A stretch of DNA of 5,504 nucleotides from NCBI GenBank assembly GCA_937925565.1, contig CALALM010000293.1:1-5504 (forward strand), given 5' to 3'. The translations under genes were made by a program, and so were the position numbers. The notes below the pieces were generated by a model, which did no database searches, was not told the origin of the DNA, and saw nothing but the letters and a program-made list of their open reading frames with translations. Source of the DNA: an uncultured Centipeda sp. Its GTDB lineage: Bacteria > Bacillota > Negativicutes > Selenomonadales > Selenomonadaceae. Of the stretch, positions 1 through 5,477 are shown piece after piece. Position 1 is the first letter of the stretch. Each line of letters begins with the position of its first letter.

Positions 1-4
1 TTTT

Positions 5-110
5 CGTCCGAACAAGGAGGCAAACCGGACGCATAGCCAAAGCTATGTGGAGGATCGCGGGCGTAGTGCGGGCAAAAAAGATGCGTCAAGATGGCGTGGC
101 TGAATTTATC
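5..110 (+). ncRNA. Candidate structured RNA leader, c-di-GMP-I (GEMM)-like, incomplete or diverged
   Basis: The sequence shows GGCAAACC at 19-26 followed directly by GGACGCATAGCC at 27-38. Both strings resemble the conserved core of c-di-GMP-I riboswitches (GGCAAACC, then a P2 hairpin, then GGACGCAAAGCC). Two stems can be drawn: GTCCG (6-10) with CGGAC (26-30), and an 8-bp hairpin at 30-49 (CGCATAGC, CAAA loop, GCTATGTG). The first shares C30 with the second, so one pair must yield if both form. The P2 hairpin expected between the two core strings is absent, so a canonical GEMM fold is not met. No terminator follows before the promoter at 145-173. The window edge may cut the 5' part. It could be a diverged riboswitch, a small RNA, or chance similarity. 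Confidence 0.27.
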
Positions 111-144
111 AGTGATTCCCAAAATGCCATGATTTACATTTTTC

Positions 145-173
145 TGGACAGGTGTGTATATTGTGTTTATAAT
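145..173 (+). promoter_or_regulatory. Sigma-A type promoter of the thioesterase gene
   Basis: TGGACA (145-150) and a perfect TATAAT (168-173) are separated by 17 bases, the optimal spacing for the vegetative sigma factor. Transcription would start near base 180, giving a leader of about 62 bases before the thioesterase start codon. The local AT content is clearly higher than in the flanking coding DNA, which supports a promoter. No operator-like palindrome is seen around it. Confidence 0.72.
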
Positions 174-228
174 GTGCGTAGGAGATGGTGCGCGGCGATT
201 GACATGGGTGAGGATGCGGTATCAATAC

Positions 229-235
229 AAAGGAG
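229..235 (+). promoter_or_regulatory. Ribosome binding site fixing the thioesterase start
   Basis: AAAGGAG lies 7 bases before the ATG at 243. An in-frame ATG at 237 is only one base away and too close. The open frame continues upstream to 45, but those 66 codons span the promoter at 145-173 and resemble no family sequence. The site therefore selects 243 as the start. Confidence 0.75.
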
Positions 236-242
236 AATGCAC

Positions 243-644
243 ATGGACTATACAAGTAAGATCGCCGTCGGCATGACGCATGAGGCGGTGGACACGGTAA
301 CGGACGCAAATACGGCGGTGACGGTCGGCAGCGGTTCGCTCGCGGTGTACGCAACGCCTGCGATGGCAGCGCTGATGGAGCGCGCAGCGGCAGAGCTCTG
401 TCAAATGAACTGCCCCGAGGGGTGGACGACGGTCGGCACGGAGCTGCATATCAAACACCGTGCAGCGACGCCGACGGGGCTCACCGTCCGTGCCATCGCC
501 GAGGTGACGGCGGTGGACGGGCGCGCAATCTCACTTAAGATAACGGCGTACGATGAACGTGAGGAAATCGGCAGCGGCATGCACGCGCGCTTCGCCGTCG
601 CCGTGGAGAAATTCATGGCAAAGGCAGAGGAGAAGCGCGGCTAA
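243..644 (+). CDS. FlK-like hot-dog fold acyl-CoA thioesterase
   Basis: This 133-residue protein is predicted to hydrolyse an acyl-CoA thioester in the cytoplasm. It aligns along its length with fluoroacetyl-CoA thioesterase FlK of Streptomyces cattleya as I recall that sequence. Shared segments are ATP(A)MAALME (residues 37-46), HIKHRAATPTGLTV (69-82) and EIGSGMHAR (108-116). The FlK catalytic residues Thr42, Glu50 and His76 correspond to Thr38, Glu46 and His72 here with identical spacing, and the active-site glycine matches Gly65. The FlK lid phenylalanines 33 and 36 fall on Gly29 and Ser32, so activity on fluoroacetyl-CoA is unlikely and the natural substrate is unknown. Length is typical of the family. 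There is no signal peptide or membrane segment. The gene has its own promoter and terminator and appears monocistronic. Family assignment is firm; substrate is not. Confidence 0.9.
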   Translation: MDYTSKIAVGMTHEAVDTVTDANTAVTVGSGSLAVYATPAMAALMERAAAELCQMNCPEGWTTVGTELHIKHRAATPTGLTVRAIAEVTAVDGRAISLKITAYDEREEIGSGMHARFAVAVEKFMAKAEEKRG

Positions 645-660
645 GCGTTCAGACAAACAG

Positions 661-698
661 AAGGACGGCAATACACAACAATGTGTCGCCGTCCTTTT
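661..698. terminator. Intrinsic terminator between convergent genes
   Basis: A perfect 9-bp stem (661-669 with 688-696, AAGGACGGC/GCCGTCCTT) is capped by a second 5-bp stem, ACACA (673-677) with TGTGT (682-686), around an ACAA loop. A run of four T (695-698) follows on the plus strand, so it should end the thioesterase transcript. On the minus strand it lies 20 bases after the methyltransferase stop and is followed by a looser T-rich stretch, so it probably serves both convergent units. Confidence 0.85.
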
Positions 699-716
699 CA
701 TTTGCGCAGTGATTCC

Positions 717-1460
717 TCAGATGCTTCCGCCGTAAATTTCACGAAGAGCCTCCGTATAGTGTCCCTCCCCATCGCGCACGATAAGGGTGGGCTCATGGCA
801 CATACCCGCAAGCGATGCACCCTTGACCGCCTCAATCAGCATGAGATTCGGTGCACGATCCGCACGCGGCTGCACCATACGCAAACGCTTGATGGCGAGG
901 TGCTCCGCATGGAGGGCAAGGACAATCTCACCGAGGCGTTCGGGGAGGTGCACCATCGCAATCCGCCCGCCGTGACGGAGGGCGAACGAAGCCGCGCGCA
1001 CCGTATCCGCAAGGGTCGCTGTCAGCTCATGACGTGCCGCCGCACGCGCGCCCGTGCTGACTGCGCCGCTCATCACGGGGCGATACGGCGGATTACTGAA
1101 AACGAGGTCATAGTCCATGCACGCAAAAAGGGCGGGAGGGTCGCGATAATCGCCCTCCCGCACCGTGATCTTCTCTGTCAGATTGTTGAGCCGCACATTC
1201 CGTGTGGCAAGTTCCGCCTGCACGGGATTCAGCTCCACCGCTGTGATCTCTGCAACGTGATCCGCGATGAGGAGCGGGATAACGCCCGTCCCCGTGCCGA
1301 GGTCAAGCACGCGCTCGCGTCCCGTGAACCGCGGAAAATGTGCAAGGAGTACGGCATCCATCGAGAAACAGAATTCATCCGTACGCTGGATAATCTGCCG
1401 TCCACCCAAAGAGAGGGCGTCAACCCGCTCGTTTGGATGCAGTTCTTCCACGTTATTCAT
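717..1460 (-). CDS. trmN6: tRNA1(Val) (adenine(37)-N6)-methyltransferase family protein (YabB/TrmN6-like)
   Basis: This is a class I SAM-dependent methyltransferase of 247 residues, about the length of Bacillus subtilis YabB. From the chosen start it shows the SAM-binding loop DLGTGTG (53-59), acidic residue Glu76 in motif II (AVELN), the catalytic NPPY motif (123-126) of adenine-N6 and related N-methylases, and the RHE motif (143-145) common in this subfamily. The C-terminus ...REIYGG matches the YabB ending. The E. coli relative TrmN6 (YfiC) methylates A37 of tRNA1(Val); the same reaction is inferred here, though the target has not been shown for all YabB proteins. It overlaps the ricT stop by 8 bases and ends the operon. 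An AGGG lies 11 bases before the ATG at 1460. A second ATG at 1469 (adding MKR) is possible but AGGG is only 2 bases from it. The open frame runs further to 1583 inside ricT, without support. Confidence 0.88.
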   Translation of the reverse strand: MNNVEELHPNERVDALSLGGRQIIQRTDEFCFSMDAVLLAHFPRFTGRERVLDLGTGTGVIPLLIADHVAEITAVELNPVQAELATRNVRLNNLTEKITVREGDYRDPPALFACMDYDLVFSNPPYRPVMSGAVSTGARAAARHELTATLADTVRAASFALRHGGRIAMVHLPERLGEIVLALHAEHLAIKRLRMVQPRADRAPNLMLIEAVKGASLAGMCHEPTLIVRDGEGHYTEALREIYGGSI

Positions 1461-2532
1461 ACGCTTCATCGCCCTGCTGCAGGCGCGGCGCACGGCGCGG
1501 CTGGCGTTTGCCGCCCTGCGGGCGGCGGCGGTCTGCGCTCCGCATATTGCGCCCTCCCCGTTCACTCCGCTCATTGCGGTCATTCCGCTGCTTTATACCC
1601 GCAGGGCGTTCGCGCCGCTCGCGCCCTTCACGCGGTTCCCTCGGAGCACGACTCTCGCGTGGGACACGCATACGCGGCTCCCGTTCCACGCGTGGGGACA
1701 CACACTCCTCACCCTCGGCACGCGCGATATCTTCCCACGCAGCGACAACGGTCTTGCCATCATCCATCAGAATCGTTGCCGTACGGCGCTGTTCGTTAAT
1801 CGCCACAACACGCCCCTCGCCATCCTCGGCGATGACGCGGTCGTTCTGCGCGGGCGTATACTCCACTTTTTTCGCGCACATACAGCCGCCGCACCCATAG
1901 CCGTCGCTCTCGTACTTCAGACAGCACATAAGACGCCCGCAGATCCCAGAGATCTTCGTTGGGTTGAGGGAGAGGTTCTGCTCCTTTGCCATGCGGATGG
2001 AAACGGGCACGAAGTCGCCGAGGAAGGACGCGCAGCAGAGCGGACGCCCGCAACAGCCCATGCCGCCCATCATCTTCGCCTCATCGCGCACGCCGATCTG
2101 GCGCAGCTCGATGCGTGTGCGGAACACGCCCGCGAGTTCGCGCACAAGCTGGCGGAAGTCGACGCGCCCGTCTGCGGTGAAGTAGAAGAGCATCTTCGAG
2201 AGATCAAAGGTCAGCTCCACATCGACGAGCTTCATCTTGAGACCGAGCTCCTTGATCTTCTCCTCGCAGACCGTGCGTGCCTCACGCTCGCGTGCACGAT
2301 TTTCATCGATCCGCGCAAGGTCAGAGGCATCCGCAATGCGGTGCACGACGCGCAGATTGGGCGGCACGGATTCGTCCGGTACCTCGCGGGAGGCGATAAC
2401 GACCTTGCCGCACTCCATGCCGCGCGCGGTTTCGACAATGACGTGATCCCCCTCCGCAATCGTGAGCTGCCCCTGACCAAATGAGTATATCTTGCCCGCT
2501 GACTTGAAGCGGACACCTACAATTGTTTGCAA
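1453..2532 (-). CDS. ricT: PSP1-domain protein RicT (YaaT), iron-sulfur regulatory complex subunit
   Basis: This 359-residue protein matches B. subtilis YaaT/RicT closely through residue ~210, including VGVRFK near the start, FYFTADGRVDFR (116-127), FRTRIELRQIGVRDEAKM (137-154) and NLSLNPTKISG (186-196). In B. subtilis, RicT acts with RicA (YmcA) and RicF (YlbF) in a complex that carries [4Fe-4S] clusters and helps RNase Y mature mRNAs, affecting competence, sporulation and biofilm formation; the role here is by homology. Conserved cysteines are CCxxxxCC (160-167), Cys198 and the pair Cys203-Cys204. Two features are unusual: an extra CGGCMC cluster at 214-219, and an ~80-residue tail (278-359) rich in Arg, Glu, Pro and Gly that looks disordered. 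B. subtilis RicT is about 275 residues and lacks both. The TTG start at 2532 is set by an AGGAGG site 5 bases upstream. The 3' end overlaps the methyltransferase start. No ricA or ricF is in the window. Confidence 0.94.
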   Translation of the reverse strand: MQTIVGVRFKSAGKIYSFGQGQLTIAEGDHVIVETARGMECGKVVIASREVPDESVPPNLRVVHRIADASDLARIDENRAREREARTVCEEKIKELGLKMKLVDVELTFDLSKMLFYFTADGRVDFRQLVRELAGVFRTRIELRQIGVRDEAKMMGGMGCCGRPLCCASFLGDFVPVSIRMAKEQNLSLNPTKISGICGRLMCCLKYESDGYGCGGCMCAKKVEYTPAQNDRVIAEDGEGRVVAINEQRRTATILMDDGKTVVAAWEDIARAEGEECVSPRVEREPRMRVPRESRAPREPREGRERRERPAGIKQRNDRNERSERGGRNMRSADRRRPQGGKRQPRRAPRLQQGDEAYE

Positions 2533-2537
2533 AACTT

Positions 2538-2543
2538 CCTCCT
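2538..2543 (-). promoter_or_regulatory. Strong ribosome binding site of ricT, overlapping the holB stop
   Basis: Read on the minus strand, AGGAGG lies 5 bases before a TTG codon at 2532-2530. Its first two bases are the last two of the holB stop codon TAG (2544-2542). A full-consensus site compensates for the weak TTG start and decides it; no ATG or GTG is found nearby in frame with the conserved VGVRFK start. Confidence 0.75.
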
Positions 2544-3594
2544 AGGTATATATATTATGCGCGCGCAGCAAAAATGCCTCCAGCTGCAATGCGGGGTTCA
2601 CATTCGCCGCAAAGCGCCGCGTAAGTTCATGCGTCCTCTCCATGAGGGCAAAAAGATCGGTGCGGGACATCCGCCCGCAAAGTGCCGCAAGGTCATCCCG
2701 CCGATCGGGATGGTAGAGCTCCGTTGTCGCCCCATCCTCATAGAGAACAAGCAGGTCGCGTAGTGCCATCCGGACGTAGGAAATCCATGCCGTACGCTCC
2801 TCATGCGTACGCGAACCAAGTGCCTCTGCACGCGCCCATATCTCCTCAACACGCAGGTCGGGGAGTTTCGTTAGAAGCGCAAGAGCATCATCGCGCAGAG
2901 CAAGCCCCTCCTCGTGGAGGGCAAGAGCCCTGCCGAGACTGCCGTCCGCGAGGGCGGCAATCACTGCCGCATGCTCCGTTCCGCGCGCTCTGAGCACCGC
3001 CTCAATCTCCGCAGACGGCAATACACCGAACGAAATGCATACGGCGCGCGAGCGGATGGTCGGGAGAATGGCATCATAGGCACTCGTCACCAGAATAAAG
3101 AGTACCTCTCCCGCCGGTTCCTCGAGTGTCTTGAGGAGACGATTTGCCGCCACCTCGTTCATCCGGTCGGCACCGTCGATAAGGATGATCCTCCGATGTG
3201 CACTGACCGGTGCACCCGTTGCCGCAATCAGGATCTCGCGCACGGCATCCGTGCGGATCATCGCCGCACTCTTGCCGCGCACCTCGGGAGCGACCTCAAA
3301 ATAATCGGGATGAACGCCCGTCGCCATCGTACGGCAAGCCTCACAGTGCCCGCATGGGGCATCTCCCCCGCCCGCGCAGAGCAGCGTCCGTGCAAGCACA
3401 CGCGCTGTCCGGAGCTTGCCGACCCCCTCTATTCCACTGAAGATCAGGGCATGTGGAAGGTGCTCCGCTGTGGCAAGTTGCCGCAGACAACGAATGATCT
3501 TTACATGACCGCAAATATCCGCCCAGTCCTGCGGATACTCTTTCCGCGTTTCCTCAGGAGCCGGGATGTCTTCCTGTTTCTTCGTTCGCGCCAT
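2542..3594 (-). CDS. holB: DNA polymerase III subunit delta' (clamp loader)
   Basis: This 350-residue AAA+ family protein is the non-ATP-hydrolysing wrench subunit of the clamp loader, which opens the beta sliding clamp and loads it on primed DNA. Counting from the ATG: a P-loop-like GIEGVGKL (54-61) whose Lys is followed by Leu instead of Ser/Thr, as in Firmicutes delta' proteins; a zinc-binding set Cys73, Cys81, Cys84, Cys87 (CxxCxxC); a degenerate Walker B strand ILIDGAD (137-143); the LEEP motif (157-160); and SRAVC (182-186) in place of the usual SRC. The C-terminal half is helical and less conserved, as expected for the collar domain. The ATG at 3594 overlaps the yaaR TGA by one base (TGATG), suggesting translational coupling; no good Shine-Dalgarno site is seen. 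A GTG one codon earlier (3597) is an equal alternative. The gene sits between yaaR and ricT, as in B. subtilis. Confidence 0.93.
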   Translation of the reverse strand: MARTKKQEDIPAPEETRKEYPQDWADICGHVKIIRCLRQLATAEHLPHALIFSGIEGVGKLRTARVLARTLLCAGGGDAPCGHCEACRTMATGVHPDYFEVAPEVRGKSAAMIRTDAVREILIAATGAPVSAHRRIILIDGADRMNEVAANRLLKTLEEPAGEVLFILVTSAYDAILPTIRSRAVCISFGVLPSAEIEAVLRARGTEHAAVIAALADGSLGRALALHEEGLALRDDALALLTKLPDLRVEEIWARAEALGSRTHEERTAWISYVRMALRDLLVLYEDGATTELYHPDRRDDLAALCGRMSRTDLFALMERTHELTRRFAANVNPALQLEAFLLRAHNIYT

Positions 3595-4058
3595 CACATA
3601 TAGAGATCGACGAGAAGCCCCCGAATGGCATCATGGCTCGCAATGATATCGAGCTGATCTGCCTGCCCGAGGCGAATTTTCTCTGCCATCTCCTCGAGTT
3701 TCTTGTCGATCTTGCGCACGGAGGTATAGACCTTCTGCCGACCGAGGCGGTCCCAGCCCGCCTGTGTGCGGAGTTCATACATCGTACCAACCGCCTCGCC
3801 GATGAAGCTCTGAATGAGCGAGCGATAGGAGCGCAGCTCATCAAAGGTCGGCGACTTTGAAAGGCGTGCCCCCTGCTCGTCGATCTGCTCGAGCAGTCGA
3901 TCCATCGCCTCGCGTGACATGGATGACTCCTGATCCGCCAGTTCCATACTGAAATCCGTTGCCGCACCGCGCACGGCTGCCTCAGTCTCCGCACGAGGCA
4001 TTGTAAGGGACGTATTTCGTGCAATATTGCTGTCTATCTTCATCGCCATCGCGTCCAC
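3594..4058 (-). CDS. yaaR: YaaR family protein (DUF327)
   Basis: This 154-residue, charged, mostly helical protein matches the YaaR family. Recognisable blocks are LLEQIDEQGARLSKSPTFDEL (55-75), YRSLIQSFIGEAV (78-90), a central VRKIDKKLEEMAEKI (113-127) and the C-terminal IRGLLVDLYM (145-154). About 40 N-terminal residues are variable. The function of YaaR is not established; the family is known mainly from its place next to holB in Firmicutes. There is no signal peptide, membrane segment or metal-binding motif. The GTG at 4058 is chosen because AAGGA precedes it by 5 bases; in-frame ATGs at 4049 and 4043 are the alternatives and would remove only 3 or 5 residues. It is the first gene of the operon, with a leader of about 45 bases, and its stop overlaps the holB start. 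Confidence 0.87.
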   Translation of the reverse strand: MDAMAMKIDSNIARNTSLTMPRAETEAAVRGAATDFSMELADQESSMSREAMDRLLEQIDEQGARLSKSPTFDELRSYRSLIQSFIGEAVGTMYELRTQAGWDRLGRQKVYTSVRKIDKKLEEMAEKIRLGQADQLDIIASHDAIRGLLVDLYM

Positions 4059-4109
4059 CCAATTCCTTTTCCTATACTCTTAACAAGATGATACAATTCA
4101 CCGATTGTT

Positions 4110-4138
4110 ATTATAGCCCGAACAAACGGCAAAGTCAA
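4110..4138 (-). promoter_or_regulatory. Promoter of the yaaR-holB-ricT-trmN6 operon
   Basis: Read on the minus strand, TTGACT (4138-4133) and TATAAT (4115-4110) are 17 bases apart, so the promoter is near-ideal for the vegetative sigma factor. Transcription should begin near 4103, about 45 bases before the yaaR GTG. The -35 box forms the inner end of the left arm of the 13-bp inverted repeat at 4126-4160. A weaker repeat, ACAAT (4093-4097) with ATTGT (4104-4108), straddles the start point. Confidence 0.8.
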
Positions 4139-4160
4139 AGCTGCAAATTGACTTTGCCGT
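4126..4160. repeat. Perfect 13-bp inverted repeat between divergent promoters, candidate operator
   Basis: ACGGCAAAGTCAA (4126-4138) is exactly mirrored by TTGACTTTGCCGT (4148-4160), with a 9-base centre. Each arm supplies the TTGACT -35 box of the promoter on its side. Both predicted start points lie outside the repeat, so it is not transcribed from these promoters and is more likely a DNA-level element than an RNA hairpin. No T-run follows on either strand, which argues against a terminator. A dimeric repressor bound here could block both promoters. I do not recognise the sequence as a known operator: the 9-base centre recalls CIRCE but the arms differ, and GTCAAA recalls CtsR sites but those are direct repeats. 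Confidence 0.8.
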
Positions 4161-4176
4161 CATAGTTTGCTATTCT
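4148..4176 (+). promoter_or_regulatory. Promoter of the PilZ-domain gene
   Basis: TTGACT (4148-4153) and TATTCT (4171-4176) are separated by 17 bases. The predicted start is near 4183, giving a leader of about 32 bases before the ATG at 4215. A second -10-like TATAAA at 4179-4184 is too far from this -35 box (25 bases). The -35 box is the inner end of the right arm of the inverted repeat and mirrors the operon promoter. Confidence 0.68.
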
Positions 4177-4214
4177 CCTATAAAGAATACTAATTGCGGA
4201 AAGGATCTGACAAT

Positions 4215-4940
4215 ATGATTGAGGGGGACAAACTCTTTACCCTGCTGAAACACGGAACATCGATTCACATCATCGATCCGGAGACCGATATCGACTGCTA
4301 CGGCACACTGGAGCGCAGTAATGAGGAGCAGGCGGCAGCCGCGCAATCCGGTGCGCTTGCCGTACGGCTGGCTATTCCGATCGGGAAATTCGTCAACATG
4401 CCGGATCCCGGTCACATATTTCAGTGCCATCTTGCGGGAGCCGGCTGCGTCTATCACTTTGCGGTTCCCTATCGCTCCGCCTCGGCACTGCCCGATACGA
4501 TTTGGTATCTCGACCTGCCGAAAAGTGCCGAACGCATCCAGCTGCGCGACTTCGTCCGCGTGCCGATCCCGATGTCCATCGAGGTAAAACTGCACGGCAG
4601 CCACGGAAACCTCAAGAAATTCCATGAGGTCGCCCTCATTGACATCAGCGGTGGCGGACTCTGCTTCGTCCACAACGAGCCTCTGGATATGGGTATGCCG
4701 ATCTCCGTGCGTGTGCCCGATCTCCCGCGGATCGGAACACTCGAAACACAGGGGACGGTTCGCAGGGTAACGCCGATTGATACAATCCTCGGCACGACGT
4801 ACCACATCGGTGTCATATTCGGTGATACCCTCGAAAACCGCGAGCGTGAGCGTCTCGTGCAGAGCGTCTATCAGCTGCAGCAGAGCTACCTGCGCAAGGG
4901 GCTGAAGGTGCCGCAGATCGACCATACAAAGCGAAGTTGA
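4215..4940 (+). CDS. YcgR-like PilZ-domain c-di-GMP receptor
   Basis: This 241-residue cytoplasmic protein has a two-domain layout: a beta-rich N-terminal YcgR/PilZN-like part (about 1-105) and a C-terminal PilZ domain (about 108-225). Both halves of the c-di-GMP-binding signature are intact: RxxxR as RDFVR (111-115) and DxSxxG as DISGGG (143-148). Proteins of this type bind c-di-GMP and, in YcgR of E. coli and YpfA/DgrA of B. subtilis, act on the flagellar motor to slow swimming. That role is inferred; no flagellar gene is in the window. The C-terminus is a charged helix and basic tail ending KRS. ATG 4215 is chosen because AAAGGA (4200-4205) lies 9 bases before it; an in-frame TTG at 4194 has no such site. 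The gene has its own promoter and a terminator 2 bases after its stop, so it is probably monocistronic, but its promoter shares a palindrome with the yaaR operon. Confidence 0.88.
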   Translation: MIEGDKLFTLLKHGTSIHIIDPETDIDCYGTLERSNEEQAAAAQSGALAVRLAIPIGKFVNMPDPGHIFQCHLAGAGCVYHFAVPYRSASALPDTIWYLDLPKSAERIQLRDFVRVPIPMSIEVKLHGSHGNLKKFHEVALIDISGGGLCFVHNEPLDMGMPISVRVPDLPRIGTLETQGTVRRVTPIDTILGTTYHIGVIFGDTLENRERERLVQSVYQLQQSYLRKGLKVPQIDHTKRS

Positions 4941-4942
4941 CA

Positions 4943-4992
4943 CCATACGAAAGGGGCTGCACAATGTGCAGCCCCTTTCGTATGGCTGATTT
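4943..4992. terminator. Strong bidirectional terminator between convergent genes
   Basis: A perfect 20-bp stem (4943-4962 with 4966-4985) closes on an AAT loop; its core is GGGGCTGCAC/GTGCAGCCCC flanked by AAA/TTT. It starts 2 bases after the PilZ stop and lies just after the YbjN gene's stop on the other strand. On the plus strand ATTTTA follows. Flanking U-runs are short on both sides, but the stem is very stable and nearly symmetric, so it should stop transcripts from both convergent genes. Confidence 0.85.
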
Positions 4993-5477
4993 TACGCCCA
5001 GCGCAGCTTCATCAGCTCGGGATAAACTTCCTCGAGTACCTGCAGACCGACGCCGACCATTGCCATAAAGCTGTCCGCCTGAAATACGCCGACATGGAGA
5101 TCAAGAGGCAGGTCGATATCGACCACCACATCCCTCTCATCATCGACCACAAACTTTACGTAACGATACTGACTGTTCCACTCGTTGAGCTTCTCATGGA
5201 ATATGCTCTCGTCCGAGTTCTCCTCCAGCCGTACGAGCCCAAAGTACTTGATCTTGATGAAATCGTTCGTATCGCCGTTCTCCGTGACGACGATCGCAAT
5301 ACTGACAACGCTGCCGTTATCCAGTTGCTGACGCATGCGGATGATATGATCCTCACCGTCCTCGGTCACGTCCTCACCGTATTTCATATCCTGCTTGTCA
5401 AGTTCGGCTTTGATCGCTTCAAATGCGCTGTTCTTGAGCCCTTCCTCGCTTCCGCTGAAGCCATCAAAAAGTCCCAT
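4992..5477 (-). CDS. YbjN-domain-containing protein
   Basis: This 161-residue acidic protein resembles the YbjN family (E. coli YbjN is about the same length), which has a fold like type III secretion chaperones. Visible traits are an N-terminal MGLFDGF segment and a helix (AFEAIKAELDKQ, 18-29). A beta-rich middle follows (IRMRQQLDNGSVVSIAIVV, 46-64), then the block FHEKLNEWNSQYRYVKFVVDDERDV (93-117), where family members place LN.WN...RY.KF. A C-terminal helix (139-157) ends the protein. There is no signal peptide, membrane segment or enzyme motif, and the biochemical role of the family is unresolved; E. coli YbjN has been linked to stress responses and motility. GGAGGAA (5488-5482) supports the ATG at 5477. 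The upstream promoter lies outside the window or in the last 15 bases, where I see none. It converges on the PilZ gene. Confidence 0.8.
   Translation of the reverse strand: MGLFDGFSGSEEGLKNSAFEAIKAELDKQDMKYGEDVTEDGEDHIIRMRQQLDNGSVVSIAIVVTENGDTNDFIKIKYFGLVRLEENSDESIFHEKLNEWNSQYRYVKFVVDDERDVVVDIDLPLDLHVGVFQADSFMAMVGVGLQVLEEVYPELMKLRWA

Noticed and set aside
199..225. TTGACA followed by TATCAA as a second thioesterase promoter
   Set aside because: The spacer is only 15 bases and transcription would begin at or inside the ribosome binding site, leaving almost no leader.
45..242. 66-codon N-terminal extension of the thioesterase
   Set aside because: It crosses the promoter at 145-173, lacks a ribosome binding site, and the family normally begins near the ATG at 243, which has a good site.
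681..1799. 372-codon open frame on the plus strand
   Set aside because: It starts inside a terminator hairpin, is antisense to trmN6 and part of ricT, and has an Arg/His-rich composition typical of shadow frames.
1267..2484. 405-codon open frame on the plus strand
   Set aside because: It lies fully antisense to ricT and trmN6, which are clear homologues of known families. Long antisense frames are expected in GC-rich coding DNA, and its translation resembles no protein I know and has no ribosome binding site.
4126..4160. The 13-bp inverted repeat as an intrinsic terminator
   Set aside because: No T-run follows on either strand and the repeat lies upstream of both predicted start points, between divergent genes with no transcript to end.
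4194..4214. TTG start for the PilZ protein
   Set aside because: No ribosome binding site precedes it; AAAGGA at 4200-4205 is well placed for the ATG at 4215 and would otherwise lie inside the gene.
4170..4964. 264-codon open frame on the minus strand
   Set aside because: It is antisense to the PilZ gene, which has intact signature motifs, a promoter and a ribosome binding site; the frame also starts within the convergent terminator.
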